Below, piece after piece: positions 1 through 12,607 of a DNA stretch of 64,000 nucleotides. Made by a program: the position numbers and the translations under genes. Position 1 is the first letter of the stretch. Each line of letters begins with the position of its first letter. This DNA comes from Zygaena filipendulae (Eukaryota; Arthropoda; Insecta; Lepidoptera; Zygaenidae). Under the pieces are notes generated by a model, which was not told where the DNA came from, searched no databases, and worked only from the letters and a program-made list of their open reading frames with translations. The stretch spans positions 186,001 to 250,000 of the forward strand of contig OU015679.1 of assembly GCA_907165275.2 (NCBI GenBank), in the 5' to 3' direction.

Positions 1-976
1 CTGTTTTTGTTCGTCTGTGCACTCTAGGTTATGAGATAATCCAATACAGTGTATAATTTCGTACATATAGGAATCATCCTCATCACTACCTTTCAGGAAA
101 GAGCGTGATAACAAATCAACAATATACAAAAATTTGCCAGGTAAGTATTTGTGCATTATATTATATTTTAATAAATTAAGTTTCATTCTTTGTAGTCTGG
201 GAGACTGAACTGCATGTAAAGGCTTTTTCAGTAAACTCTCTAATGGTTTGTGATCATTAATTATGGTTATTTTATGACCATATATAAAGTAATGGAACTT
301 TTTAGTCGCCCAAACCACACTTAAAAGCTCTTTTTCAATTTGAGAAAAATTTCTTTCTGATGATGTTAAACTTCTTGAAGCAAAACAGACAGGTTTAATA
401 TTTTGTAACAGACAACATCCAATACCATTCTGGGAAGCATCACATTGTATGACAATGGGGATACTATTGTCAAAATTCTGCAAAATTGGTGCTTCTGTAA
501 CAATCTTCTTAATTTTATTGAAAACCCTTTCATGTACCTCAGTCCATATCCACTCTACATCCTTTTTTAGTAATAACTGAAGAGGTGATGCAATATCAGC
601 CATGTTAAGTATAAATTTTCTCAGATAATTTATCATACCAAGAAAAACTTGTAACTCTTTTTTATTGTTCGGACTTTTATATTAGAAATGGCCTTAACCC
701 TCTCTGGATCTACTTTTACTCCGTGTTCAGAAAAAATATGACCAAAGTACTTTACTTCACGTAATTTATACTGAAGTTTATTTTTATTAAAGCGTACATT
801 ATATTCCTGGGCTCGTTCAAAAACTTTATCTAATATTGCATCATGTTCTTGTTCTGTAGAACCACAAATTAATAAATCATCGCAGTACACAATAACACCT
901 GGAATGTCTCCAAAGGCATTTTGACTATATTTTTGGAAAATTTCAGGTGCATTGGATAAACCAAATGGCATTCTTA
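1..976 (-). pseudogene. Gypsy (element A) pol, RT end and RNase H
   Basis: This is the downstream part of a Gypsy polyprotein. The RT half (about 976 down to 680) has the conserved MPFGLSNAP stretch followed by the catalytic YCDD box and a GHIFSEHG-type segment. The frame shifts by one base near 670-680; after it the connection domain and RNase H follow, with DASQNGIG, an ERNFSQIEKELL segment and a DHKPLE box. The frame then runs off the window start. The N-terminal half of this RT lies at 16,900-17,700, because a 15.9-kb insertion splits the gene between the codons for FV and RMPFG. Removing the insertion and one 4-bp duplication puts the two halves in frame. The frameshift alone would inactivate the copy unless it is a sequencing error. 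Confidence 0.9.
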
Positions 977-980
977 CAAA

Positions 981-1604
981 TGTTAAATTATTAGCATTAG
1001 TAAGGATACCTAGTAAATAAAACAACCTGATTTTAACAAAACTATTCCTTTGTGTCTGTATTACCAATTATAATAAAAACTCTTTGATATAATTTGTATC
1101 AAATTCTATAATAATCAAAGCCAGTATAGATAAGCAATAGGAATCTCAAAACATGTTACGCACAAAGTAATCAAATCCCTGAAGCTAAAGTTAAGCTTGA
1201 ACAGTATATTTTATGAGAACAATACAGTAATCACAATTATTATTACAAGCATTAAATAGAGCCAAAACTGTCTACCAATACTTAACTTTCGATGTTATGA
1301 TGTCTTCCATCTAGGAAATCACCAGCACCACTGACCCGATCCTTTGTTGCTGCCATTATGTAAACATGTTCTCCCGCGCGTTTTTCCCGCTATCTCAAAT
1401 AACATTTTATTTACTCTACAGTCTATGAATTCACAATGTTGCCAGTTATTAAATATGAATTGGCCATGGAAATGCAATTTAAATCACTTTAATAAACATT
1501 GGTATAATTATTTAAATTAAGAATCACAATACATAGCATAAGAATCATAATAATATTAATCAATTTTAATATATTAGTACAGAATACCTAAATCACTATT
1601 CACA
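981..1604 (-). repeat. LTR 1 of the 5.1-kb array
   Basis: A 624-bp LTR beginning TGTTAAATTATTAG and ending CACTATTCACA on the plus strand. It is the outermost left LTR, abutting the CAAA target duplication at 977-980. On the coding (minus) strand it is the final 3' LTR. Confidence 0.88.
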
Positions 1605-1622
1605 CTCGCCCATCCTGACATC
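1605..1622 (-). other. Polypurine tract
   Basis: Read on the minus strand, the 18 bases just before the LTR are GATGTCAGGATGGGCGAG, a purine-rich plus-strand primer in the expected place. The same tract recurs at +5,097 and +10,194. Similar tracts precede the LTR edges at 57,697 and 38,052, which suggests one Gypsy lineage. Confidence 0.7.
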
Positions 1623-1936
1623 TTTGCGACCCTGCAAAGTAAAAAGGTTTTGTAAAAATAATTTCACTTTATCTAAATGTAACACAAATTCAAACCATGA
1701 TTCTTTTTTTATCCAATCCATGTTACTAAGTTCCACCAACTTCCACTTAACTTCTATCCATTATCCATAATAAGATTTTATTTTATTCCTTAATAACCAA
1801 TAATATTAATAATAATGTTTAGCATTGAACCATTTATCAAATATTTTATCTGCGGACTCGCTTAGACGATTACGTAATTTTCTTCCAAGTTCCAACTGCT
1901 ACTAAAGTTGCGTTAGCACAATCACTCCTTTTACCA

Positions 1937-2389
1937 ATGATCGACTATGCCGATACCTGCTTTACTGACATTAGCGAGGAGCAGCTAAATAAACTTGAGC
2001 GCCTCCAGAATCTATGTATCCGGTTCATATTTGGTCTACGCAAATATGACCATGTCTCCGAATTTCGTACCAAGCTCAAGTGGCTTCCGATTTGCCTTCG
2101 CCGGAATGCGCATGTCCTCTTCCTTCTATATAGCATACTGCTCAATCCACCTTCCCCCAACTACCTAAAAGACCTCTTCGTATTTCAATCTTCTTCCCAT
2201 AACCTGCCTGTTCGATCATCCCAGAACTTACTTCTTATGATTCCTGCCCCTAGAACCAACTTTTATGATTATTCCTTCTCTGTACAAGCAGTCCGCTTGT
2301 GGAATCCGCTACCTTTCAGATGCAGACTGGCCAACAGAAACCTTCGCTTAATGAAAAAGAGACAAGTACTTGGGCTTCAATCAATCTAA
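1937..2389 (+). pseudogene. Non-LTR retrotransposon RT C-terminal fragment (unit 1)
   Basis: The 150-residue frame matches the region downstream of the RT palm in Jockey/CR1-like non-LTR elements. It has an MIDYADTCF start, a QLNKLERLQNLCIRFIFGL block, the LKWLPICLRRNAH motif and a terminal SVQAVRLWNPLP segment. Related coding continues upstream of 1937 in another frame. The RT catalytic FADD region is absent, so this is a 3' fragment. It is opposite to the LTR element's own orientation and was probably an insertion into an ancestral copy that was then amplified with it. Identical frames sit at 7034-7486 and 12131-12583. Confidence 0.82.
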
Positions 2390-2413
2390 ACAATAACATA
2401 TCGACAACTAAAA

Positions 2414-3065
2414 ATGCAAGAGTGGACTCAAAAGGGTATGCATAGACAACACCGGCAAAATTTGTGCAAGTCTAACGTCGATAAAGAAGCATCCAATGCC
2501 TGGCTTACTTGGGGTGAACTGTTTCCCGAAACAGAAGGATTTATGCTCTCCATTCAAGACCAAGTCATCGAAACACGAAACTACCAAAAGCATATACTAA
2601 AAGTCCATAATATATCAAATGACAGCTGCAGAAAATGTAACGGTGCCCCGGAAACGATACAGCATCTCATAAGTGTCTGCAAGTCAATAGTACAAAAAGA
2701 TTATAAACACCGCTACGACCAGGTTGCTAAGATTATTCATCAGAAACTTGCAAGCAAATCTAAACTGACAGTGCTCTAGGGAATTCAACCCACAGGCTGT
2801 AGAGCACTATATCTGAAAGCTTACAAAATATACTGACCTCAAAACGAAATAGCAAAAAATGTGGAAATTACAGAATATTACCTTCATCCCTGTTGTACTA
2901 CCACCATCTGAAATCCCTTGTCAACTGCACCAACCCTTCGCTACCCTCCAATTACCTAGGTACACTTACATTATTATGCAGAAGGCGGTAATACTAAATA
3001 CATGTCGAATCGTCCGCAAACTCCTCCAAACTGATGACCACACAACTCTTAATACTTCCACTTAA
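2414..3065 (+). pseudogene. Second non-LTR C-terminal fragment (unit 1)
   Basis: The frame 2414-2779 reads through WLTWGELFPETEGF, IQDQVIETRNY, a CRKC...ETIQHLIS.C zinc-knuckle-like motif and HRYDQVAKIIHQKL. This resembles the C-terminal region of R2/R4-like non-LTR proteins. After a stop at 2779 and a probable internal deletion, a KYTDLKTK segment and the frame 2859-3065 (FIPVVLPPSEIP and KAVILNTCRIVRKLL) resemble the tail of the same protein family. The clade is uncertain. It follows directly on the Jockey/CR1-like tail, so two different non-LTR fragments are fused. Copies occur at +5,097 and +10,194. Confidence 0.72.
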
Positions 3066-3124
3066 ACTAACCTCCACTTGGCTTTGGCCCGTGGTTGCCA
3101 ATTAATACCGGTCTAGCTGAGAAG

Positions 3125-4279
3125 AATTCAAAAATCCAAATTCCCATAATAATAATAATCCACTTCACAACACACAGATAAGCGTCTTGACCCCACACTA
3201 AGCTATAAGCTTGTGTCATGGCAACCAAGCAAACTTCGTATACCTATAGGTACTTACTACATATTATTACATATGTCCATATTACACTATAGATATTCAC
3301 GCCCAGACTGGAAAATATAATAATATAACAAAATAAAATATAAAAATACAATAATCTATACATACATAATTATAAATAAAATTTATGTGTGTGTTTGTAA
3401 CTCAAAATTAACAGCTTTTTAATAAATGCATAATATGAAAATAAGTATAATTATAATATGGCACCTACTTATATGTCTGTCTGTTCCGGGTAATCTCTAA
3501 AACGGCTGGATCGATTTTAACTGGACTTTCACTGGCAAATCGTCAAAGTCAAATCATTTATTCAAATTTGGTCCATAATATGACTCTTTGAGGTCAACAT
3601 AATTACAGTTATTATGACAACACCCATAAAACATCCACCCTTCACAGCTTCCTAGCTGATGTTATAAGGAGTAACTTGGCTACATTTATTTCCAAAAATT
3701 AGTTCCTGCGGGAACTCCGAAATACACGCGAGCAAAATCGCGGGGCACAGCTAGTAATCAATAAATAAATATATATATAAATAAATAAATTTATTTCACA
3801 CTCTTTATCTCCATTATTTTCAACCATAATTTATAACCATTCATTATTATTCCATTATTTATAACCATTTTATTTTCAACCATAATTTATAACCATTCAT
3901 TATTATTCCATTATTTATAACCATTTTATTTTCAACCATATTTTTTTTTTTATCCAATTTATCCAATTATTCAAGTAATTCCATTTTTACCAATATTTTA
4001 TTCATTTAGTCCAATTTATTCATTAATACCAGAGATCCATTTAATTATTCCATTTATTACTTTTATACCATTCATCACTTAGATAATCAACCACTTTTAA
4101 CCATTACTTTAGTATAGGTACATCAGGTACATGACCATATATTCCAGTATTTAATTTTTGTACCTAATCCATTAGTAATTAAATCCAATAATCAAAATCG
4201 CTTTAACTAGTTAACCAGCTAGTTATTCCTTACACAATTGGTAGAGTAAATTCTTTTTCCCTCAAGTACCTAGATTAAA
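3125..4279. repeat. Non-coding repeat mosaic in unit 1
   Basis: The stretch 3145-3240 shares its 'acaacacacaga...' and '...ggcaaccaagcaaac' ends with the SINE at 32.6-32.9 kb. At about 3470-3752 there is a reverse-oriented copy of the short repeat seen at 20,068 and 55,181, itself interrupted by a non-LTR tail (about 3540-3660). From 3770 the DNA is AT-rich; a block of about 62 bp is duplicated at 3811-3935. Equivalent sequence lies at +5,097 and +10,194. No gene seen. Confidence 0.55.
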
Positions 4280-4519
4280 TTGACATTGAAAGAACTTTAT
4301 TTGACACAACACATAGGTACATTAATTTTTAAAAAAAGTATGAATAAGGGACTGCTTCCCAACCGCCAAACGATCAGAAACGTACCGGGAGATCGCAAGC
4401 GCACCAAACCCAAAATTAACTATAAATTCTTCTATGCTATCCACCTGACTCGTCTGTCGAGATTGTATCGGTCTCAGAGTCTATTTAGAACAATTGTATG
4501 TAATCTGACTATGCTTTGA
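4280..4519 (+). other. Unidentified open frame in unit 1
   Basis: A 79-codon frame begins at a TTG, contains a basic GDRKRTKPKINYKFFY stretch and ends at a TGA. I do not recognise it. A further open stretch in another frame follows at about 4520-4685, so this may be a fragment of a larger decayed coding region rather than a real small gene. It is repeated exactly at 9377 and 14474. Confidence 0.2.
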
Positions 4520-5499
4520 CACCTTATGGACAAGTTCTAGTTGAAGAAAAGAAAGAAGTCTATCCATTACAAACAACCAAGGAAACAAACAAAAATGGAT
4601 CTTATGCCCTTATTGGCGCCTATCAGATAATATACGGAGGTAAAGTTATACAAGTTTGCAAACTTTGTAAGTTTGGATGTAGTGGGTAGTCTCTGGTACT
4701 ACTGAACAGATTCTTAAAATTCCTTTATAAAAGATACTGACACAGCACAGGAGTGACACGTACTTTCCATTTTCAAACAAAGAATTCCTGCCGAAATATC
4801 AAAATTCACGCTGGGAAATCAGCGGGGAAACAGATATTTTAATAGGTTAGGTATGGATAAAAGTGAAATAGGCAATAAGGTAGGTACATTTTATCCGGAT
4901 GTAAAGGAATTTCGCGGGTTGAATCGCGGGGGATAGTAGGCACCTAGCAGTAAAATATTACTTATCGTTGAAGGTAAATTATGATAATACTCTAAAACTG
5001 ATTTTGTTCTCTATACGTATCTATTTAAGTATTATTAATGAATGTTGGCATATAATCAAAAAAGAAAACTGACTATTGTTTTAAACAAGATTCGAATTTG
5101 AAAACTAACTTAGAGACCACACTTGAATCGCAACCTTTTAATGTGTTATACAAATGCATATTACGTTTAATTAAATTGTTTAAATTACAGGAGGATTACA
5201 GAATAATTTCACAGAAAGTACCTTTACCTATCTATTTTCTTCAAAAGCTCAATGGTTAAATAGAGTTACTACTGCATTAATTAACATCAAGTTAAATATT
5301 GTGTAATTCCACTACAAATTATTAAGAAAGACTTACCGCTACCACAATAACCACGAGTATACTCCGCTACTAAGCGCACTAAAGAAGAAATGCTATAATT
5401 GAATACCCGCGCATAATCACACATTTTTAGACTTATAAGCATTGATATATTCCTATAAGAAAAAAATCTCCAGGACTTCAAACCCATTTACTACGAATT

Positions 5500-6000
5500 C
5501 TATCGACACCTGACCTTCATACTTTTATTGGACTACCTCCAAAACCTTTTACAAAAATATCTGATGGAAGCAATAAGACAAGTTTTAGCGAGCAATCTCG
5601 AGTATCTAAATTAACCCGTGTAATCGATATTGTCAGGGAATGCCTCTAAAATCTTTTGTTTCTATTTATGCCATGTAAATTCATAAGAACGCAAAGTCTT
5701 GTGCCACAACTCAGCCAATCCAGTCAAACGTGACTGCACATAATAACTTTTCCATCATCGTTCCAACCATGTATTGCCCTTAGATGTTCGATTTTATCAA
5801 GATTTTATTAAGCCATTGTAATACCGGCAATTCCGATTTCTCAAAATCGAATTCGGGAAAAATACGGGTTTAACCAAGACGTTACTATAATATGGAGCGA
5901 TCCTACCAGTATCATCCAGTTGTGAAGATTCTTTATTTCTCACGGCCCGTGGAGAAGGCGTATCTCTAGGCCGCCATGGCGCCCAGGATCTGGAAGTGAT
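5500..6000 (-). pseudogene. Decayed Gypsy-type gag of unit 1
   Basis: On the minus strand, scattered frames still show gag-like features: a PVLQWLNKI segment, a GLAELWHKTL segment, an ILEAFPDNIDYTG segment and an IARKTCLIAS-like block. Several frame changes and stops separate them. Its place next to the primer site fits gag. The same remnant occurs in units 2 and 3. I infer that the element depends on proteins from another Gypsy copy. Confidence 0.5.
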
Positions 6001-6061
6001 CCATGACCGTCGTTTCGTTTAACAGGACTCCGAGAATGCTTTGGCTGCTTGAATCCTTAAT

Positions 6062-6077
6062 AATCCCACTTCTGAAA
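6062..6077 (-). other. Primer binding site of the array element
   Basis: Immediately inside LTR 2, the minus strand reads TTTCAGAAGTGGGATT. From memory this resembles the T-arm side of insect tRNA-Leu, offset from the CCA end. A related site, TCAGAATTGGGATCG, sits at 62,180-62,194 in the other Gypsy element. Equivalents occur at 11,159-11,174 and 16,256-16,271. The tRNA identity is an inference. Confidence 0.5.
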
Positions 6078-6701
6078 TGTTAAATTATTAGCATTAGTAA
6101 GGATACCTAGTAAATAAAACAACCTGATTTTAACAAAACTATTCCTTTGTGTCTGTATTACCAATTATAATAAAAACTCTTTGATATAATTTGTATCAAA
6201 TTCTATAATAATCAAAGCCAGTATAGATAAGCAATAGGAATCTCAAAACATGTTACGCACAAAGTAATCAAATCCCTGAAGCTAAAGTTAAGCTTGAACA
6301 GTATATTTTATGAGAACAATACAGTAATCACAATTATTATTACAAGCATTAAATAGAGCCAAAACTGTCTACCAATACTTAACTTTCGATGTTATGATGT
6401 CTTCCATCTAGGAAATCACCAGCACCACTGACCCGATCCTTTGTTGCTGCCATTATGTAAACATGTTCTCCCGCGCGTTTTTCCCGCTATCTCAAATAAC
6501 ATTTTATTTACTCTACAGTCTATGAATTCACAATGTTGCCAGTTATTAAATATGAATTGGCCATGGAAATGCAATTTAAATCACTTTAATAAACATTGGT
6601 ATAATTATTTAAATTAAGAATCACAATACATAGCATAAGAATCATAATAATATTAATCAATTTTAATATATTAGTACAGAATACCTAAATCACTATTCAC
6701 A
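6078..6701 (-). repeat. LTR 2 of the 5.1-kb array
   Basis: This is a 624-bp copy of LTR 1, shared between units 1 and 2. No target duplication flanks it, as expected for an LTR that arose by recombination and not by an independent insertion. Confidence 0.88.
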
Positions 6702-7033
6702 CTCGCCCATCCTGACATCTTTGCGACCCTGCAAAGTAAAAAGGTTTTGTAAAAATAATTTCACTTTATCTAAATGTAACACAAATTCAAACCATGATTC
6801 TTTTTTTATCCAATCCATGTTACTAAGTTCCACCAACTTCCACTTAACTTCTATCCATTATCCATAATAAGATTTTATTTTATTCCTTAATAACCAATAA
6901 TATTAATAATAATGTTTAGCATTGAACCATTTATCAAATATTTTATCTGCGGACTCGCTTAGACGATTACGTAATTTTCTTCCAAGTTCCAACTGCTACT
7001 AAAGTTGCGTTAGCACAATCACTCCTTTTACCA

Positions 7034-7486
7034 ATGATCGACTATGCCGATACCTGCTTTACTGACATTAGCGAGGAGCAGCTAAATAAACTTGAGCGCC
7101 TCCAGAATCTATGTATCCGGTTCATATTTGGTCTACGCAAATATGACCATGTCTCCGAATTTCGTACCAAGCTCAAGTGGCTTCCGATTTGCCTTCGCCG
7201 GAATGCGCATGTCCTCTTCCTTCTATATAGCATACTGCTCAATCCACCTTCCCCCAACTACCTAAAAGACCTCTTCGTATTTCAATCTTCTTCCCATAAC
7301 CTGCCTGTTCGATCATCCCAGAACTTACTTCTTATGATTCCTGCCCCTAGAACCAACTTTTATGATTATTCCTTCTCTGTACAAGCAGTCCGCTTGTGGA
7401 ATCCGCTACCTTTCAGATGCAGACTGGCCAACAGAAACCTTCGCTTAATGAAAAAGAGACAAGTACTTGGGCTTCAATCAATCTAA
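7034..7486 (+). pseudogene. Non-LTR RT C-terminal fragment (unit 2)
   Basis: Same translated product as 1937-2389: the post-RT region of a Jockey/CR1-like element lacking the catalytic part. The reading frame is fully preserved between units, which reflects recent duplication and not selection. Confidence 0.82.
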
Positions 7487-7510
7487 ACAATAACATATCG
7501 ACAACTAAAA

Positions 7511-8162
7511 ATGCAAGAGTGGACTCAAAAGGGTATGCATAGACAACACCGGCAAAATTTGTGCAAGTCTAACGTCGATAAAGAAGCATCCAATGCCTGG
7601 CTTACTTGGGGTGAACTGTTTCCCGAAACAGAAGGATTTATGCTCTCCATTCAAGACCAAGTCATCGAAACACGAAACTACCAAAAGCATATACTAAAAG
7701 TCCATAATATATCAAATGACAGCTGCAGAAAATGTAACGGTGCCCCGGAAACGATACAGCATCTCATAAGTGTCTGCAAGTCAATAGTACAAAAAGATTA
7801 TAAACACCGCTACGACCAGGTTGCTAAGATTATTCATCAGAAACTTGCAAGCAAATCTAAACTGACAGTGCTCTAGGGAATTCAACCCACAGGCTGTAGA
7901 GCACTATATCTGAAAGCTTACAAAATATACTGACCTCAAAACGAAATAGCAAAAAATGTGGAAATTACAGAATATTACCTTCATCCCTGTTGTACTACCA
8001 CCATCTGAAATCCCTTGTCAACTGCACCAACCCTTCGCTACCCTCCAATTACCTAGGTACACTTACATTATTATGCAGAAGGCGGTAATACTAAATACAT
8101 GTCGAATCGTCCGCAAACTCCTCCAAACTGATGACCACACAACTCTTAATACTTCCACTTAA
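7511..8162 (+). pseudogene. Second non-LTR C-terminal fragment (unit 2)
   Basis: Copy of 2414-3065 with the same stop and the same probable deletion between the zinc-knuckle-like part and the tail. It is R2/R4-like by appearance. Confidence 0.72.
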
Positions 8163-11100
8163 ACTAACCTCCACTTGGCTTTGGCCCGTGGTTGCCAATT
8201 AATACCGGTCTAGCTGAGAAGAATTCAAAAATCCAAATTCCCATAATAATAATAATCCACTTCACAACACACAGATAAGCGTCTTGACCCCACACTAAGC
8301 TATAAGCTTGTGTCATGGCAACCAAGCAAACTTGGTATACCTATAGGTACTTACTACATATTATTACATATGTCCATATTACACTATAGATATTCACGCC
8401 CAGACTGGAAAATATAATAATATAACAAAATAAAATATAAAAATACAATAATCTATACATACATAATTATAAATAAAATTTATGTGTGTGTTTGTAACTC
8501 AAAATTAACAGCTTTTTAATAAATGCATAATATGAAAATAAGTATAATTATAATATGGCACCTACTTATATGTCTGTCTGTTCCGGGTAATCTCTAAAAC
8601 GGCTGGATCGATTTTAACTGGACTTTCACTGGCAAATCGTCAAAGTCAAATCATTTATTCAAATTTGGTCCATAATATGACTCTTTGAGGTCAACATAAT
8701 TACAGTTATTATGACAACACCCATAAAACATCCACCCTTCACAGCTTCCTAGCTGATGTTATAAGGAGTAACTTGGCTACATTTATTTCCAAAAATTAGT
8801 TCCTGCGGGAACTCCGAAATACACGCGAGCAAAATCGCGGGGCACAGCTAGTAATCAATAAATAAATATATATATAAATAAATAAATTTATTTCACACTC
8901 TTTATCTCCATTATTTTCAACCATAATTTATAACCATTCATTATTATTCCATTATTTATAACCATTTTATTTTCAACCATAATTTATAACCATTCATTAT
9001 TATTCCATTATTTATAACCATTTTATTTTCAACCATATTTTTTTTTTTATCCAATTTATCCAATTATTCAAGTAATTCCATTTTTACCAATATTTTATTC
9101 ATTTAGTCCAATTTATTCATTAATACCAGAGATCCATTTAATTATTCCATTTATTACTTTTATACCATTCATCACTTAGATAATCAACCACTTTTAACCA
9201 TTACTTTAGTATAGGTACATCAGGTACATGACCATATATTCCAGTATTTAATTTTTGTACCTAATCCATTAGTAATTAAATCCAATAATCAAAATCGCTT
9301 TAACTAGTTAACCAGCTAGTTATTCCTTACACAATTGGTAGAGTAAATTCTTTTTCCCTCAAGTACCTAGATTAAATTGACATTGAAAGAACTTTATTTG
9401 ACACAACACATAGGTACATTAATTTTTAAAAAAAGTATGAATAAGGGACTGCTTCCCAACCGCCAAACGATCAGAAACGTACCGGGAGATCGCAAGCGCA
9501 CCAAACCCAAAATTAACTATAAATTCTTCTATGCTATCCACCTGACTCGTCTGTCGAGATTGTATCGGTCTCAGAGTCTATTTAGAACAATTGTATGTAA
9601 TCTGACTATGCTTTGACACCTTATGGACAAGTTCTAGTTGAAGAAAAGAAAGAAGTCTATCCATTACAAACAACCAAGGAAACAAACAAAAATGGATCTT
9701 ATGTCCTTATTGGCGCCTATCAGATAATATACGGAGGTAAAGTTATACAAGTTTGCAAACTTTGTAAGTTTGGATGTAGTGGGTAGTCTCTGGTACTACT
9801 GAACAGATTCTTAAAATTCCTTTATAAAAGATACTGACACAGCACAGGAGTGACACGTACTTTCCATTTTCAAACAAAGAATTCCTGCCGAAATATCAAA
9901 ATTCACGCTGGGAAATCAGCGGGGAAACAGATATTTTAATAGGTTAGGTATGGATAAAAGTGAAATAGGCAATAAGGTAGGTACATTTTATCCGGATGTA
10001 AAGGAATTTCGCGGGTTGAATCGCGGGGGATAGTAGGCACCTAGCAGTAAAATATTACTTATCGTTGAAGGTAAATTATGATAATACTCTAAAACTGATT
10101 TTGTTCTCTATACGTATCTATTTAAGTATTATTAATGAATGTTGGCATATAATCAAAAAAGAAAACTGACTATTGTTTTAAACAAGATTCGAATTTGAAA
10201 ACTAACTTAGAGACCACACTTGAATCGCAACCTTTTAATGTGTTATACAAATGCATATTACGTTTAATTAAATTGTTTAAATTACAGGAGGATTACAGAA
10301 TAATTTCACAGAAAGTACCTTTACCTATCTATTTTCTTCAAAAGCTCAATGGTTAAATAGAGTTACTACTGCATTAATTAACATCAAGTTAAATATTGTG
10401 TAATTCCACTACAAATTATTAAGAAAGACTTACCGCTACCACAATAACCACGAGTATACTCCGCTACTAAGCGCACTAAAGAAGAAATGCTATAATTGAA
10501 TACCCGCGCATAATCACACATTTTTAGACTTATAAGCATTGATATATTCCTATAAGAAAAAAATCTCCAGGACTTCAAACCCATTTACTACGAATTCTAT
10601 CGACACCTGACCTTCATACTTTTATTGGACTACCTCCAAAACCTTTTACAAAAATATCTGATGGAAGCAATAAGACAAGTTTTAGCGAGCAATCTCGAGT
10701 ATCTAAATTAACCCGTGTAATCGATATTGTCAGGGAATGCCTCTAAAATCTTTTGTTTCTATTTATGCCATATAAATTCATAAGAACGCAAAGTCTTGTG
10801 CCACAACTCAGCCAATCCAGTCAAACGTGACTGCACATAATAACTTTTCCATCATCGTTCCAACCATGTATTGCCCTTAGATGTTCGATTTTATCAAGAT
10901 TTTATTAAGCCATTGTAATACCGGCAATTCCGATTTCTCAAAATCGAATTCGGGAAAAATACGGGTTTAACCAAGACGTTACTATAATATGGAGCGATCC
11001 TACCAGTATCATCCAGTTGTGAAGATTCTTTATTTCTCACGGCCCGTGGAGAAGGCGTATCTCTAGGCCGCCATGGCGCCCAGGATCTGGAAGTGATCCA

Positions 11101-11174
11101 TGACCGTCGTTTCGTTTAACAGGACTCCGAGAATGCTTTGGCTGCTTGAATCCTTAATAATCCCACTTCTGAAA

Positions 11175-11798
11175 TGTTAAATTATTAGCATTAGTAAGGA
11201 TACCTAGTAAATAAAACAACCTGATTTTAACAAAACTATTCCTTTGTGTCTGTATTACCAATTATAATAAAAACTCTTTGATATAATTTGTATCAAATTC
11301 TATAATAATCAAAGCCAGTATAGATAAGCAATAGGAATCTCAAAACATGTTACGCACAAAGTAATCAAATCCCTGAAGCTAAAGTTAAGCTTGAACAGTA
11401 TATTTTATGAGAACAATACAGTAATCACAATTATTATTACAAGCATTAAATAGAGCCAAAACTGTCTACCAATACTTAACTTTCGATGTTATGATGTCTT
11501 CCATCTAGGAAATCACCAGCACCACTGACCCGATCCTTTGTTGCTGCCATTATGTAAACATGTTCTCCCGCGCGTTTTTCCCGCTATCTCAAATAACATT
11601 TTATTTACTCTACAGTCTATGAATTCACAATGTTGCCAGTTATTAAATATGAATTGGCCATGGAAATGCAATTTAAATCACTTTAATAAACATTGGTATA
11701 ATTATTTAAATTAAGAATCACAATACATAGCATAAGAATCATAATAATATTAATCAATTTTAATATATTAGTACAGAATACCTAAATCACTATTCACA
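11175..11798 (-). repeat. LTR 3 of the 5.1-kb array
   Basis: A 624-bp LTR shared between units 2 and 3, without a target duplication at its flanks. Confidence 0.88.
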
Positions 11799-12130
11799 CT
11801 CGCCCATCCTGACATCTTTGCGACCCTGCAAAGTAAAAAGGTTTTGTAAAAATAATTTCACTTTATCTAAATGTAACACAAATTCAAACCATGATTCTTT
11901 TTTTATCCAATCCATGTTACTAAGTTCCACCAACTTCCACTTAACTTCTATCCATTATCCATAATAAGATTTTATTTTATTCCTTAATAACCAATAATAT
12001 TAATAATAATGTTTAGCATTGAACCATTTATCAAATATTTTATCTGCGGACTCGCTTAGACGATTACGTAATTTTCTTCCAAGTTCCAACTGCTACTAAA
12101 GTTGCGTTAGCACAATCACTCCTTTTACCA

Positions 12131-12583
12131 ATGATCGACTATGCCGATACCTGCTTTACTGACATTAGCGAGGAGCAGCTAAATAAACTTGAGCGCCTCC
12201 AGAATCTATGTATCCGGTTCATATTTGGTCTACGCAAATATGACCATGTCTCCGAATTTCGTACCAAGCTCAAGTGGCTTCCGATTTGCCTTCGCCGGAA
12301 TGCGCATGTCCTCTTCCTTCTATATAGCATACTGCTCAATCCACCTTCCCCCAACTACCTAAAAGACCTCTTCGTATTTCAATCTTCTTCCCATAACCTG
12401 CCTGTTCGATCATCCCAGAACTTACTTCTTATGATTCCTGCCCCTAGAACCAACTTTTATGATTATTCCTTCTCTGTACAAGCAGTCCGCTTGTGGAATC
12501 CGCTACCTTTCAGATGCAGACTGGCCAACAGAAACCTTCGCTTAATGAAAAAGAGACAAGTACTTGGGCTTCAATCAATCTAA
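12131..12583 (+). pseudogene. Non-LTR RT C-terminal fragment (unit 3)
   Basis: Third copy of the Jockey/CR1-like tail, with the same translation as at 1937 and 7034. Confidence 0.82.
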
Positions 12584-12607
12584 ACAATAACATATCGACA
12601 ACTAAAA

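Larger units (their letters stand above)
1605..6077 (-). mobile_element. Internal region of array unit 1
   Basis: This 4,473-bp region lies between LTR 1 and LTR 2. From left to right it holds a non-LTR RT tail (1937-2389, plus), a second non-LTR C-terminal fragment (2414-3065, plus), a SINE-like fragment near 3145-3240, a reversed copy of the common lepidopteran short repeat (about 3470-3752), an AT-rich stretch with an internal duplication of about 62 bp (3811-3935), an unidentified 79-codon plus-strand frame (4280-4519), AT-rich DNA without coding signal (4700-5500) and a decayed gag on the minus strand (about 5500-6000). The primer site adjoins LTR 2. No protease, RT or integrase of its own was seen. 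Confidence 0.8.
6702..11174 (-). mobile_element. Internal region of array unit 2
   Basis: Repeats unit 1 at +5,097: non-LTR fragments at 7034-7486 and 7511-8162, unidentified frame at 9377-9616, decayed gag at about 10,600-11,100. Differences from unit 1 that I can see are G at 8334, T at 9704 and A at 10772; the last two are private to this unit. Confidence 0.8.

Noticed and set aside
5287..5487. 66-residue minus-strand ORF, repeated three times
   Set aside because: Its preservation is due to recent duplication of the whole unit. It has no recognisable domain and lies in AT-rich DNA next to the decayed gag.
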